This document shows positions 1 to 8,892 of a stretch of DNA of 64,000 bases, piece after piece. The stretch covers positions 558,001 through 622,000 of the forward strand of contig OW818698.1 of assembly GCA_942493375.1 (NCBI GenBank), in the 5' to 3' direction. Made by a program: the position numbers and the translations under genes. The stretch is from G942493375 sp942493375. GTDB lineage: Bacteria > Armatimonadota > UBA5829. Numbering within the stretch: position 1 is the stretch's first letter; every line of letters begins with the position of its first letter. Below the pieces are notes generated by a model that was not told the DNA's origin, did not search any database, and worked only from the letters and a program-made list of their open reading frames with translations.

Positions 1-1830
1 TAATCCTAAAAATCGTGTTCAGAAATAGGAATTGTCATCCTGGAGCGCAGCGAAGGATCTGCTGTTGAACTCTAATCAATGTATACAGAAACAACAATCC
101 TGTCCATCATATTAATCCTAAAAATCGTGTTCAGAAAATAGGAATTGTCATCCTGGAGCGCAGCGAAGGATCTGCTGTTGAACTCTAATCAATGTATACA
201 GAAACAACAATCCTGTCCATCATATTAATCCTAAAAATCGTGTTCAGAAAATAGGAATTGTCATCCTGGAGCGCAGCGAAGGATCTGCTGTTAAACTCTA
301 ATCAATGTATACAGACACAACAATCCTGTCCGTCATATTAATCCTAAAAATCGTGTTCAGAAAATAGGAATTGTCATCCTGGAGCGCAGCGAAGGATCTG
401 CTGTTAAACTCTAATCAACGACTGCAGACACAACAATCCTGTCCATCATATTAATCCTAAAAATCGTGTTCAGAAAATAGGAGTTGTCATCCTGGAGCGC
501 AGCGAAGGATCTGCTGTTGAACTCTAATCAATGTATACAGAAACAACAATCCTGTCCATCATATTAATCCTAAAAATCGTGTTCAGAAAATAGGAATTGT
601 CATCCTGGAGCGCAGCGAAGGATCTGCTGTTGAACTCTAATCAATGTATACAGAAACAACAATCCTGTCCATCATATTAATCCTAAAAATCGTGTTCAGA
701 AAATAGGAATTGTCATCCTGGAGCGCAGCGAAGGATCTGCTGTTAAACTCTAATCAATGTATACAGACACAACAATCCTGTCCGTCATATTAATCCTAAA
801 AATCGTGTTCAGAAAATAGGAATTGTCATCCTGGAGCGCAGCGAAGGATCTGCTGTTAAACTCTAATCAATGTATACAGACACAACAATCCTGTCCGTCA
901 TATTAATCCTAAAAATCGTGTTCAGAAAATAGGAATTGTCATCCTGGAGCGCAGCGAAGGATCTGCTGTTAAACTCTAATCAACGACTGCAGACACAACA
1001 ATCCTGTCCATCATATTAATCCTAAAAATCGTGTTCAGAAAATAGGAATTGTCATCCTGGAGCGCAGCGAAGGATCTGCTGTTAAACTCTAATCAACGAC
1101 TGCAGACACAACAATCCTGTCCATCATATTAATCCTAAAAATCGTGTTCAGAAAATAGGAATTGTCATCCTGGAGCGCAGCGAAGGATCTGCTGTTAAAC
1201 TCTAATCAATGTATACAGACACAATAATCCTGTTCATCATATTAATCCTAAAAATCGTGTTCAGAAATAGGAATTGTCATCCTGGAGCGCAGCGAAGGAT
1301 CTGCTGTTGAACTCTAATCAATGTATACAGAAACAACAATCCTGTCCATCATATTAATCCTAAAAATCGTGTTCAGAAAATAGGAATTGTCATCCTGGAG
1401 CGCAGCGAAGGATCTGCCGTTAAACACTAATCAACGTATACAGAAACAATAATCCTGTCCATCATATTAATCTTAAAAATCGTGTTCAGAAAATAGGAAT
1501 TGTCATCCTGGAGCGCAGCGAAGGATCTGCCGTTGAACTCTAATCAATGTATACAGACACAACAATCCTGTCCGTCATATTAATCCTAAAAATCGTGTTC
1601 AGAAAATAGGAATTGTCATCCTGGAGCGCAGCGAAGGATCTGCTGTTAAACTCTAATCAACGACTGCATACACAACAATCCTGTCCATCATATTAATCCT
1701 AAAAATCGTGTTCAGAAAATAGGAATTGTCATCCTGGAGCGCAGCGAAGGATCTGCTGTTAAACTCTAATCAACGACTGCATACACAACAATCCTGTCCA
1801 TCATATTAATCCTAAAAATCGTGTTCAGAA
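1..1830. repeat. 113-bp tandem satellite, 16 units plus a partial 17th
   Basis: Units start at 1, 113, 226, 339, 452, 565 and so on every 113 bp; the units at 1 and 1243 are 112 bp because one A is missing in CAGAAATAGG. The last fragment, 1807-1830, stops just before the ribosome-binding site of the next gene. Each unit fuses two words seen elsewhere in the window: TAATCCTAAAAATC (compare 22704, 42605) and CATCCTGGAGCGCAGCGA (compare 14466, 28941). Three sub-variants can be told apart by GTTGAAC or GTTAAAC, TGTATACAG or CGACTGCAG, and GTCCATC or GTCCGTC. The array is open at the left edge, so its true length is unknown. Confidence 0.97.
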
Positions 1831-1845
1831 CAAGAGGGCGCACAA

Positions 1846-2961
1846 ATGGAAAAGCTATTTGCAGCTGATATCCTGAGTAAGAGAGAAAGGGTTGAGCGGA
1901 CTCTTCGGCACCAGGCTGTTGACCGCGTAGCCTTGCATGACCAGCTCAGCTACAGTGCCAGTGTCATCTCCCACTACACCGGCAGGACCATAACTGACTT
2001 CGATTACACGCTAGAAGACATCGGCTGCGCTATCCGCAACTCTCTGGACATGTGCTTTCCAATGGTTGCTCCCACCGGCACTGCCAGGATAACTTCGCCT
2101 GATGGATTCGTGTTGCAATATGACAACTGGACAACCTGGAGAGTCTCCAGGCCATTCACCGATGAACACGGAGCAAGGCAATGGCTGCAATACCGCACTC
2201 AAGCTCTGGAGAAAACTAAATTCAACCCAAACACAGCCAGGGAAGAGTTCCGAACATTCCTCACCTCCCAGCAGGCATTAATCGGAGAGACAGTGATCTG
2301 TGCATTCAGCGGGACCGGGTTCTGCGATGTATTCGACTGCATGGGTCTGGAGATCTTCACGTTCTTCATGGAAGAATACCCCGATGACCTGACTGAATAT
2401 ATGGAACTGAGCACCCAGGCTGCAGTAAATCACGCCAATGCCGCAGCCGACATCAACCTGACGCCGGTCATCCTGATCCCGGAAGACTTCGCCACCAAAC
2501 AAGGCCCCATCTTCCGCCCGGACTTCCTGAATAAATACCACTTCCCCTACGTAAAACGCCTGACCCAGGCCTGGCACGACCAGGGGATCACCGTCCTCTA
2601 CCACAGCGATGGCAACTACAAGAAAGTAGTCCCGGATCTGATGGAGTGTGGAGTAGATGGCTTCTACTGCCTGGAGCCTGCAGTAGGAATGGACATAGTA
2701 GAACTAAAAAACACCTGGCCCCAAATGGTCTGGGCCGGAGGGATCGATGGGGTAGATATAATGGAACTGGGCACCCCCCAAATGGTCAAAGATCAAGTCA
2801 TAAAACACATCACCGAGACCAACGCCCTCCAAACCGGAGGAATGTTCATAGCCACTTCCAGCGAAATCAACCCACCAGTCAGAGCAGAAAACTACCTGTC
2901 AATGATCCAAACTACCGGCATCCTGAGAAACCCAGACTTCCCCCCGTCGAAGATCGAGTAA
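1846..2961 (+). CDS. Uroporphyrinogen decarboxylase-like (URO-D/MtaA family) methyltransferase-type protein
   Basis: 371 aa, close to the usual size of URO-D superfamily barrels. The N-terminus SKRERVERTLRHQAVDRV is the typical opening of the non-haem branch. Further conserved-looking parts are a GTGFCDVFDCMG segment, a central PEDFATKQGPIFRPDF stretch, HSDGNYKKVVPDL and a C-terminal WAGGIDG. Members of this branch mostly act in corrinoid-dependent methyl transfer or demethylation rather than haem synthesis; no corrinoid protein or other haem gene is nearby, so the substrate is unknown. The ATG follows a GAGGG 8 nt upstream, and the satellite array ends only 15 bp before it, so any promoter must lie within repeat DNA or the last few bases. 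True heme-pathway HemE is unlikely. Confidence 0.8.
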   Translation: MEKLFAADILSKRERVERTLRHQAVDRVALHDQLSYSASVISHYTGRTITDFDYTLEDIGCAIRNSLDMCFPMVAPTGTARITSPDGFVLQYDNWTTWRVSRPFTDEHGARQWLQYRTQALEKTKFNPNTAREEFRTFLTSQQALIGETVICAFSGTGFCDVFDCMGLEIFTFFMEEYPDDLTEYMELSTQAAVNHANAAADINLTPVILIPEDFATKQGPIFRPDFLNKYHFPYVKRLTQAWHDQGITVLYHSDGNYKKVVPDLMECGVDGFYCLEPAVGMDIVELKNTWPQMVWAGGIDGVDIMELGTPQMVKDQVIKHITETNALQTGGMFIATSSEINPPVRAENYLSMIQTTGILRNPDFPPSKIE

Positions 2962-2972
2962 CGAGGCTTACA

Positions 2973-3179
2973 ATGAAAAGCAAGAAACCAAAGACCATAT
3001 CAAATGACGATCAGCAACCCCACCCTTCCGTTCGCCCTGAGCCAGTCGAAGGGCAGCCCCCCACCCCCCCGTTCACCAAGAGCGAGTCGAAGGACGACTC
3101 CCTATGCTCCTACTGCGCTAACCAGCAAGAATGCAACGGCCACCACATGATGTGCATAGACTATAAACCAAAAGTTTGA
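2973..3179 (+). CDS. Small cysteine-rich hypothetical protein
   Basis: 68 aa, starting 11 bp after the URO-D-like gene, with a weak ACGAGG upstream. The C-terminal third has CSYCANQQECNGHHMMCID, four cysteines and two histidines that could bind a metal or form a small disulfide fold. The middle (SVRPEPVEGQ) is the in-frame translation of a dispersed palindromic repeat at 3030-3055, and a second diverged copy follows at 3070-3097. So the repeat either inserted into the gene without breaking its frame, or part of the reading frame is fortuitous. I do not recognise the family. A short gene with a similar ending (CIEDY against CIDY) occurs at 20502. Confidence 0.45.
   Translation: MKSKKPKTISNDDQQPHPSVRPEPVEGQPPTPPFTKSESKDDSLCSYCANQQECNGHHMMCIDYKPKV
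3030..3097. repeat. Two adjacent CCTGAG-N-GTCGAAGG dispersed repeat copies
   Basis: Copy one runs from CGTTCGCCCTGAGCCAGTCG at 3030 to about 3055, and a more diverged copy is at 3070-3097. Related copies lie at 40919-40950 and 40997-41029. The element is palindromic at its ends and here sits inside a short reading frame. Confidence 0.8.
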
Positions 3180-3878
3180 ATAACGAAAGGCGAATATAAA
3201 GAACTATTGATCCAGCAACCCGTTAATTAGACAATATTTCGAATTCTATTTCTACAAAGCTGCGCGACGGAGCCAATCCACACACAACTACGTATATATA
3301 CATGGGATATTTGACTAATATGGTAATAATACTCTATAATAACAGTGTATCCATGATGCCTCGCATGAGCATCTTGACGCTGTCCTCATTGAGCGAAGCA
3401 TTATAATACCCGATAAGTTCAGTACATGGCGGACAGTATATCTCCGGTTGCATATGCTAACCTATGCTGTCTCCATCAGGATTGTCCAATCTCCTGAAAG
3501 CATTCGTTAAACAACCACTCGAAAATTCTTTCAATTAAAGATATTCTTCTTGGTACAATTTTGACCCTGCACATAGATTCTGAAGCCACACAACAGAGTA
3601 GTTGTCCACGTGCACACCGTACTAATACTGATATCAGAGTTGATTTAAATCCGATGTATTGAAACAAGCCTATCAGAGAATGATGGATATTCATTCTTGT
3701 ATAAATGCAGCATTAATCACATTAGATGTAAATGTGAGAACCGGATGCCGACTTCATCTGGCTGTTCCAGCCCGCTTTATTCACATAGCTTCGCTTTTGA
3801 CCGGCAGTAAGAGCAAAAGCTGAGTCAGTGACGAATGATGCGGGTTAAATGCCTGGCATTGGAAAGCAGTATATTGAT
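3180..3878. other. Intergenic region with one dispersed element
   Basis: About 700 bp, mostly AT-rich and without a convincing gene. The only recognisable content is the dispersed element at 3771-3846, which abuts the next gene. The candidate minus-strand frame at 3476-3694 has no family features. Confidence 0.6.
3771..3846. repeat. Dispersed ~75-bp imperfect hairpin element, copy 1
   Basis: Contains CTTTATTCACATAGCTTCGC, then CTTTTGACC, GCAAAAGCTGAGTCA and ending ATGATGCGGG. A second copy at 22597-22668 matches over nearly its whole length with scattered substitutions. GCTTTTG and CAAAAGC can pair, as can the outer CCCGC and GCGGG. No reading frame is carried, so it is a non-coding MITE- or REP-like element. 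Confidence 0.75.
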
Positions 3879-4529
3879 ATGATCAGCATTATAATTGCAG
3901 ACGTTCACCCGGTGTTGCGGCAGGGGTTAAGAACTCTTTTCGAGCACGAATCTGACTTTATCGTTCTTGGAGAAACCTCTGACGGTGACGAAGCCATCAG
4001 ATTGGTTTGTGAACTTACTCCTGACATAATCGTTTTGGACATCGCCATTCCATATGCTAATGGTCTTGAAATCATCGAAAAGATACGTAAAGAACAACCT
4101 GAAACAAAGATCGTTGTATTCACGACGCACGTGGAAGAAATATGCCTTTTTGGTGCACTGAAGAATGGCGTAGATAGTTATGTACTACAAACAGAATCAG
4201 TCAGCATAATTGTACGCGCTATACGAGATGCAATTCAGGGCATGCGTTATCTCAGCCCCCCCTTGGTTGAACACGCCATTAATGCTTACCTGAGATCAAC
4301 CAATGTGCAACTGCAACCTGAAAATCCGTTAAATAAACTAACCCCGAAGGAGTGGGAAGTTGCTCGATTGGTTGCTGAAGGCCACACAAACACCAGTATT
4401 GCCGGTCAGATGAAAATCAGTAGCCGCACAGTTGAAACACATCGCTCCAACCTTATGCGAAAGCTGGACCTCACGTGCCAAGCCGATCTTGTTCGCCTCG
4501 CTGTGAGCTGCGGACTGCTGGATTCGTAA
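3879..4529 (+). CDS. NarL/LuxR-type response regulator with a degenerate receiver
   Basis: 216 aa from ATG 3879 (an upstream in-frame ATG at 3849 would add ten residues but abuts a repeat element). The receiver domain is residues 1-120 and the LuxR-type helix-turn-helix about 150-212 (LTPKEWEVARLVAEGHTN, then SSRTVETHRSNLMRKL). The phospho-acceptor D54 is present (VLDIAIP), but the acidic pair usually written DD is D8-V9 (ADVH), and the lysine normally at the end of beta-5 is Q104 (SYVLQTE). Known family chemistry needs both, so activation by phosphorylation is doubtful and this may work constitutively or by another signal. It stands alone, with no sensor kinase beside it, upstream of the chemosensory cluster; a regulatory link to that cluster is only an inference. 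Confidence 0.85.
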   Translation: MISIIIADVHPVLRQGLRTLFEHESDFIVLGETSDGDEAIRLVCELTPDIIVLDIAIPYANGLEIIEKIRKEQPETKIVVFTTHVEEICLFGALKNGVDSYVLQTESVSIIVRAIRDAIQGMRYLSPPLVEHAINAYLRSTNVQLQPENPLNKLTPKEWEVARLVAEGHTNTSIAGQMKISSRTVETHRSNLMRKLDLTCQADLVRLAVSCGLLDS

Positions 4530-4993
4530 ATATTATCCTCCATATTTCAGCTTTTTTCTGCAACGACCATAGCAACCGTCACAGGTTTGCCTACATCCCC
4601 CAACATCCAGCTGCTTTCTAATAGCATCCGCTCATCTGCTATTATTCTCCACCCGAATTTCATAAATTTCGCATCTACGTATTTGACGCAGGCAAGCACT
4701 AAGTACTAGTGCCCATACTGTAAGTATTGAGTTCGTCCCGAACATATTAGGGTGAACACATTAGGTTGATATCGTTAAGTATCTCAAGACGCTTGAGTTC
4801 GAATATGAATATTGTTAACTTGCTGTTTTGAAAGTATTTGACATAGTTCCATATCACTTGCCCATCCTGGTTCTGTTCACATTATCAGCATTAATCGAAG
4901 CACTACATGGATGACATAAGAAAAAGACAATCGCAAATGGATGTATTGGTAAATCTTGTGCCAGCATATCCAGAATCTATCTTGGAGGATGAA
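4530..4993. promoter_or_regulatory. Intergenic leader of the chemosensory cluster with a direct repeat
   Basis: About 460 bp upstream of the receptor gene. It contains a direct repeat, GAACATATTAGGGTGA at 4740-4755 followed by GAACACATTAGGTTGA at 4754-4769, about 225 bp before the start codon, and a short palindrome GCACTA-AGTAC-TAGTGC nearby. TTGACA-like sequence lies at about 4839. No convincing -10 box could be assigned, so the promoter is unplaced. A start at ATG 4907 is possible, which would make the last 87 bp coding. Confidence 0.35.
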
Positions 4994-6931
4994 ATGCCAC
5001 TAGTTAAGAAAGCCATCAGCGAAGACTATTCAAGTCACGAAGAGCCGGAAGTAAAGCTCAGAGTCGTCGAATCCGGAGACAGTAAAGGTTCACGTGATGC
5101 CGATAGCCAAAGACGTCGGGCACGCACTATTGCAAAGCAACAGCAGGCTGCTGAAAGAATAGCAGCAGCAACCGAAGAACTGGTTACCAGTATCACCGAA
5201 GCAGCAACAGCATCTGAACAGCTCAAGAAAGCTGTAGACCAGATTGCATCCGGTGCCGAAGAAGCCTCTGGCGCTGCTCAAGAATCCCTGCAGGCCGTAA
5301 CGCAGGTGGCAGGATCCATGCTTCAGGTCAGGAATAATGCAGACACTTCTCTCGAAAAAACTGAAACACTGCAAAACCTGCTTGCATCACTCAATGCTGA
5401 GATCAACAACACCATTACCAATGTAGGCGCTGCAGCCGAACGTCAGACTGACTCAGTCAAGTTGATGGAAGAACTGGAGCAACAGGCTGCTAATATCGGT
5501 GATATCGTCAAAGCTGTTGCACGGATAGCAGACCAGACAAACCTTCTTGCCCTCAATGCTGCCATCGAAGCAGCACGCGCCGGCAAACATGGAAAAGGCT
5601 TTGCGGTAGTCGCAGACGAAGTAAGGACCCTGGCTGAAACATCCGAAAAGAGTGCACAGGAAATTCAGGACCTTGTAAAACAGATCCGATCAGATGTTAA
5701 GACAATTTCTGATGGCATCAATAAATCTGCTATGACTGCTATAGAAGAAGTAGAAAAAGGCAGTATAGTAACCAAACAACTTGATCAGGTCCGCACAGAT
5801 ATGATTGAGATCAAATCAGGAGCAGCTGAGATCTCACGATTAGCCATCGATGCAAACAAAGGCGCTGTCGAAGCTGAAAAAGGCTCCACTGCCATAGCCT
5901 CCGCAGCCGAAGAACAGTCCTCAGCATGTGAAGAAGCCGTTCAGATGGTAAATCAGCAGGCCAAAGGCGTCGAGTTGGGTCAGCAGGCATCTCAAGAACT
6001 CGCTTCTTTAGCAGAAGATTTAAGGACAAGTACAAACATCTCCAAGAGCGCAGAAGAAGTTGCGTCTACTGCAGAAGACCTTTCACAGGCAACTCAGGAA
6101 ATCAACCAGGCAGCAACCCAGATTCTTGCAGCTCTCGAACAGATATCTGCTGGTGCAAAACAGCAGAATACAGCCGCAGAACGCTCCAGTACAGCTATAA
6201 CTCAACTGGAGAAAGCAGCAACCGTTGCACACCAGAACTCGGGTCTAGCCCTTGAAAAGGGAACTGGGATATCTCAGTTATTGAAGGAATCCACTGGAAA
6301 TATTGAAGATTTAATCCGCGGTGTAACACTCGCTCTTGATGAAAACACCAGAAGCCGCGAACAGATCAAAACCCTGGAGCAACTGAGCCGTAAGATCGAC
6401 AAGATCGTGGACTCAATCACCACGGTCTCAATCCAGACCAATATGCTGGCAGTAAACGGCGCAATCGAAGCCGCTAGAGCAGGCGAGTTTGGCAAAGGGT
6501 TTGTAGTTGTCGCTACCGATATCAGGAACCTCGCAAAAGAATCCGCTGAAAACGCCGATCAGATTAAAGAGATGGTGAAATCAGTCCAGGACCAGGTTGG
6601 CACAGTCCGCCGTGATCTCGATGAATTAGCATCCACAACTGCCTCGGAAGTCGAAAAAACCAAAGGCATAACATCTAAACTCTCACTTGTAGAGACAGAT
6701 ATGGCAGTCGTGCTGGACGGCAATAAGGAAATCGGTTTAGCTGCAGAGGAAATCTCGACAGCGTTAGTTCAACTCAAGAAGGGTATTGAGCAAGTAGCAT
6801 CTGCAGCAAATGAGTCTGCCACAGCCACTACGCAAGCCGCTTCCGGAGCTAAACAGCAATTGGAAGCCTCTAATACATTGGTGACTGCCATAGACGAGAT
6901 ATCTTCACTGGCAGACGAGTTACAGTCGTAA
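4994..6931 (+). CDS. Soluble chemoreceptor (MCP) with two signalling hairpins
   Basis: 645 aa from ATG 4994, chosen because GGAGG sits 5 nt upstream; ATG 4907 in the same frame has no good ribosome-binding site. No membrane segment is seen, so it should be cytoplasmic. It is almost entirely coiled coil, rich in Ala, Glu and Gln, and carries two MCP hairpin tips: QTNLLALNAAIEAARAGKHG in the first half and QTNMLAVNGAIEAARAGEFG in the second. Most receptors have one. Both tips keep the E-AARAG core that binds CheA and CheW. No PAS, HAMP or ligand domain is visible, so the input is unclear. The first five residues, MPLVK, are shared with the HEAT protein at 9977. It heads the che cluster. Confidence 0.92.
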   Translation: MPLVKKAISEDYSSHEEPEVKLRVVESGDSKGSRDADSQRRRARTIAKQQQAAERIAAATEELVTSITEAATASEQLKKAVDQIASGAEEASGAAQESLQAVTQVAGSMLQVRNNADTSLEKTETLQNLLASLNAEINNTITNVGAAAERQTDSVKLMEELEQQAANIGDIVKAVARIADQTNLLALNAAIEAARAGKHGKGFAVVADEVRTLAETSEKSAQEIQDLVKQIRSDVKTISDGINKSAMTAIEEVEKGSIVTKQLDQVRTDMIEIKSGAAEISRLAIDANKGAVEAEKGSTAIASAAEEQSSACEEAVQMVNQQAKGVELGQQASQELASLAEDLRTSTNISKSAEEVASTAEDLSQATQEINQAATQILAALEQISAGAKQQNTAAERSSTAITQLEKAATVAHQNSGLALEKGTGISQLLKESTGNIEDLIRGVTLALDENTRSREQIKTLEQLSRKIDKIVDSITTVSIQTNMLAVNGAIEAARAGEFGKGFVVVATDIRNLAKESAENADQIKEMVKSVQDQVGTVRRDLDELASTTASEVEKTKGITSKLSLVETDMAVVLDGNKEIGLAAEEISTALVQLKKGIEQVASAANESATATTQAASGAKQQLEASNTLVTAIDEISSLADELQS

Positions 6932-7004
6932 TAACGACTTGACCTATATTGAGCTCCAGTATTCGACAATCACTCTAGATTCGTTCATCACAGGATAGAA
7001 CGCT

Positions 7005-7043
7005 GAGGAATCTGCTCTTACCACCTTCAAGAGCAGATTCCTC
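7005..7043 (+). terminator. 15-bp perfect hairpin after the receptor gene, followed by a C tract
   Basis: Arms 7005-7019 (GAGGAATCTGCTCTT) and 7029-7043 are perfectly complementary with a 9-nt loop. They are followed by nine C residues (7043-7051) instead of a U tract. Placement between the receptor and CheW genes suits a transcription terminator or processing site, but it lacks the classical intrinsic-terminator tail. Confidence 0.5.
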
Positions 7044-7136
7044 CCCCCCCCTTCGTTCAATCTGAATGAGGAAATTTGATGTTCGTCAATACTGTACCTC
7101 AGTAGACAGTGAAACCTAGAAAGGTCGATTTATATT

Positions 7137-8777
7137 ATGAGTGTAAGTAAAAAAAAGGTGACGGAAGTTTGTGCGGAGGAATCTCTGCAGGAAACCGTAA
7201 CTATTATTGCTCAATCAAGTGAAGATACAATCATACAGTCTGAAGATGTAGATGACGGTACCAGCCAGTTTGTAACCTTTGCAGTAGGCAGCGAAGTATT
7301 CGCTGTGCCTATTGCAGAAGTGCAGGAGATAGTCCGGGTTCCCAGCGTAACTCACGTTCCACTCAGTCCGGACAATCTTGAGGGATTGGCTAACTTGCGC
7401 GGGACTACATTACCGATTGTTTCTCTCAGATCAGTCTTTAACTGTCCTGAAAAAGAGGATGATGATTCTACACGCGTCCTGGTCATTAACCACGGAATTC
7501 TATTGGGATTCATTGTGGACGAAGTTTCCAGTGTAGTCAGCGTCGAAAACGCTCAAATAGAGGGCGTCGAGAATATCGAGTGTGCGGTAAATGCTGGATT
7601 CCTGTCCGGAATAATCAAGAACATTGGCGGACATCAGATGGTGATGGTACTGGACTTTGAGAATGTTCTGAAAGCACAGTTCTCAGTTCTGGAAGAATCC
7701 ATTCGCTCAAAGGTTACCGATTCTGTATCAGAGACCCATCTTGATACTCAGGATGTTGACGATAACTCTGACCAACTGCATCTTGTCAGTTTTGCTGTAG
7801 ATGGCCAGGAATATGCAATTGCAATTGAACAGGTTCAGGAGATTGTCCAGGTTCCTGAGCAGGTAATACAGGTTCCGAATTCTGCTCCTCAGGTGTTGGG
7901 TGTGATGACACTCCGCAATAATCTGCTTCCACTGGTAAGTCTGAGGCACATGTTCGCACTTGAGGTTGAACCGCTGAATGAGCATAACCGGATCGTAGTT
8001 ATAAACCTGTCAAAAGGCACAGACCGTAGAGCAGGCACTTCGGTAGGGATCGTTACAGATACAGTAAACGAAGTGCTCAGAGTAGACCGTAGCATAGTGG
8101 ATGAGCTTCCGGCGGTCCTGGCAGCAGATCACGCAATGGTTGATATCAGTGCAATAGGTCGGCTGGACGGGGGTAAACGCCTCGTATCGTTCATTTCTGC
8201 TGAGACAATGTTCAACAGTAAAGCCGTCAAAGATGCTCTTAAGACGGTCGAATCACAGGAGGTCGATACAGCAATGGATGATCAGTTACTGGAACAACAG
8301 GACGACACCGGAAATGACGACGAAGAACAGGTAGTCATTTTCAGCCTCGGAGGCGAAGAGTTCGGAGTTCCCATCAACACTGTTAACGAGATAGTCCGTG
8401 TTCCCGAAACTCTGATCAAAGTCCCAAAAGCTCCTGCATTCGTTGAGGGTGTAATAAACCTGAGAGGAGCAGTGCTTCCAGTCATTGACCAGAGACGACG
8501 CTTCGGTTTGGAAGCCATAGAGCGCAATGACAGACAGCGGATCGTTGTCTTCAGCATCGCTGGTACTATGACGGGATTTATCGTTGACTCAGTATCGCAA
8601 GTCTTCAAGATTCCAAAGGAATCTATTGAAGCAGCTCCTAGCCTCTCCGAAGAACAGGCAAATGTGATCAGAAACGTCGCCAATATAGGCAATCAGGGTC
8701 GGATGATCCTGCTGCTGGATGTAACGCATCTATTGGATATAAAAGAGACCAATAAGCTGGCATCAATGGCGGCATAA
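7137..8777 (+). CDS. Triple CheW-domain scaffold protein
   Basis: 546 aa with three consecutive CheW folds at roughly residues 42-185, 218-360 and 397-540. Each opens with the same pattern (QFVTFAVGSEVFAVPI, HLVSFAVDGQEYAIAI, QVVIFSLGGEEFGVPI) followed by a V-EIV-VP helix and an LRG or LRN turn (NLRGTTLPIVSLR, TLRNNLLPLVSLR, NLRGAVLPVIDQR). CheW couples receptors to CheA; a three-domain version could cross-link several units of an array or partner with the two-tipped receptor encoded upstream. The linkers are acidic. The ATG at 7137 has AGAAAGG 12 nt upstream. Ordinary CheW is about 150 aa, so this is a fusion or duplication. No separate single-domain cheW lies in the cluster. Confidence 0.92.
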   Translation: MSVSKKKVTEVCAEESLQETVTIIAQSSEDTIIQSEDVDDGTSQFVTFAVGSEVFAVPIAEVQEIVRVPSVTHVPLSPDNLEGLANLRGTTLPIVSLRSVFNCPEKEDDDSTRVLVINHGILLGFIVDEVSSVVSVENAQIEGVENIECAVNAGFLSGIIKNIGGHQMVMVLDFENVLKAQFSVLEESIRSKVTDSVSETHLDTQDVDDNSDQLHLVSFAVDGQEYAIAIEQVQEIVQVPEQVIQVPNSAPQVLGVMTLRNNLLPLVSLRHMFALEVEPLNEHNRIVVINLSKGTDRRAGTSVGIVTDTVNEVLRVDRSIVDELPAVLAADHAMVDISAIGRLDGGKRLVSFISAETMFNSKAVKDALKTVESQEVDTAMDDQLLEQQDDTGNDDEEQVVIFSLGGEEFGVPINTVNEIVRVPETLIKVPKAPAFVEGVINLRGAVLPVIDQRRRFGLEAIERNDRQRIVVFSIAGTMTGFIVDSVSQVFKIPKESIEAAPSLSEEQANVIRNVANIGNQGRMILLLDVTHLLDIKETNKLASMAA

Positions 8778-8783
8778 ACCTCA

Positions 8784-8860
8784 AGGGCCGTCCCTGCGGC
8801 AGGGACAGCCCTGAGAATACGCAAGGCATTAACTCGGGTGTGATTTGTAATCACACCCGA
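8784..8860. other. Two hairpins between the CheW and CheB genes
   Basis: The first pairs AGGGC/GTCCCTG (8784-8796) with CAGGGAC/GCCCT (8800-8812) around a CGG loop and one mismatch. The second has perfect 12-bp arms at 8834-8845 (TCGGGTGTGATT) and 8849-8860 with a TGT loop, followed by an A-rich run. Neither has a U tract on the plus strand; they may be terminator- or processing-type structures that tune downstream expression. Confidence 0.5.
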
Positions 8861-8892
8861 AAAAGAACAAATTCACTCGATTGAGGTTGGAA

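Noticed and set aside
1..1830. CRISPR array
   Set aside because: The repeat unit is 113 bp and nearly uniform throughout; there is no alternation of short constant repeats and unique spacers, and no cas genes are present.
3476..3694. 72-codon minus-strand frame
   Set aside because: No ribosome-binding site, family signature or plausible neighbour.
8784..8860. Classic intrinsic terminators
   Set aside because: Strong hairpins but no T tract after either, so listed only as hairpins.
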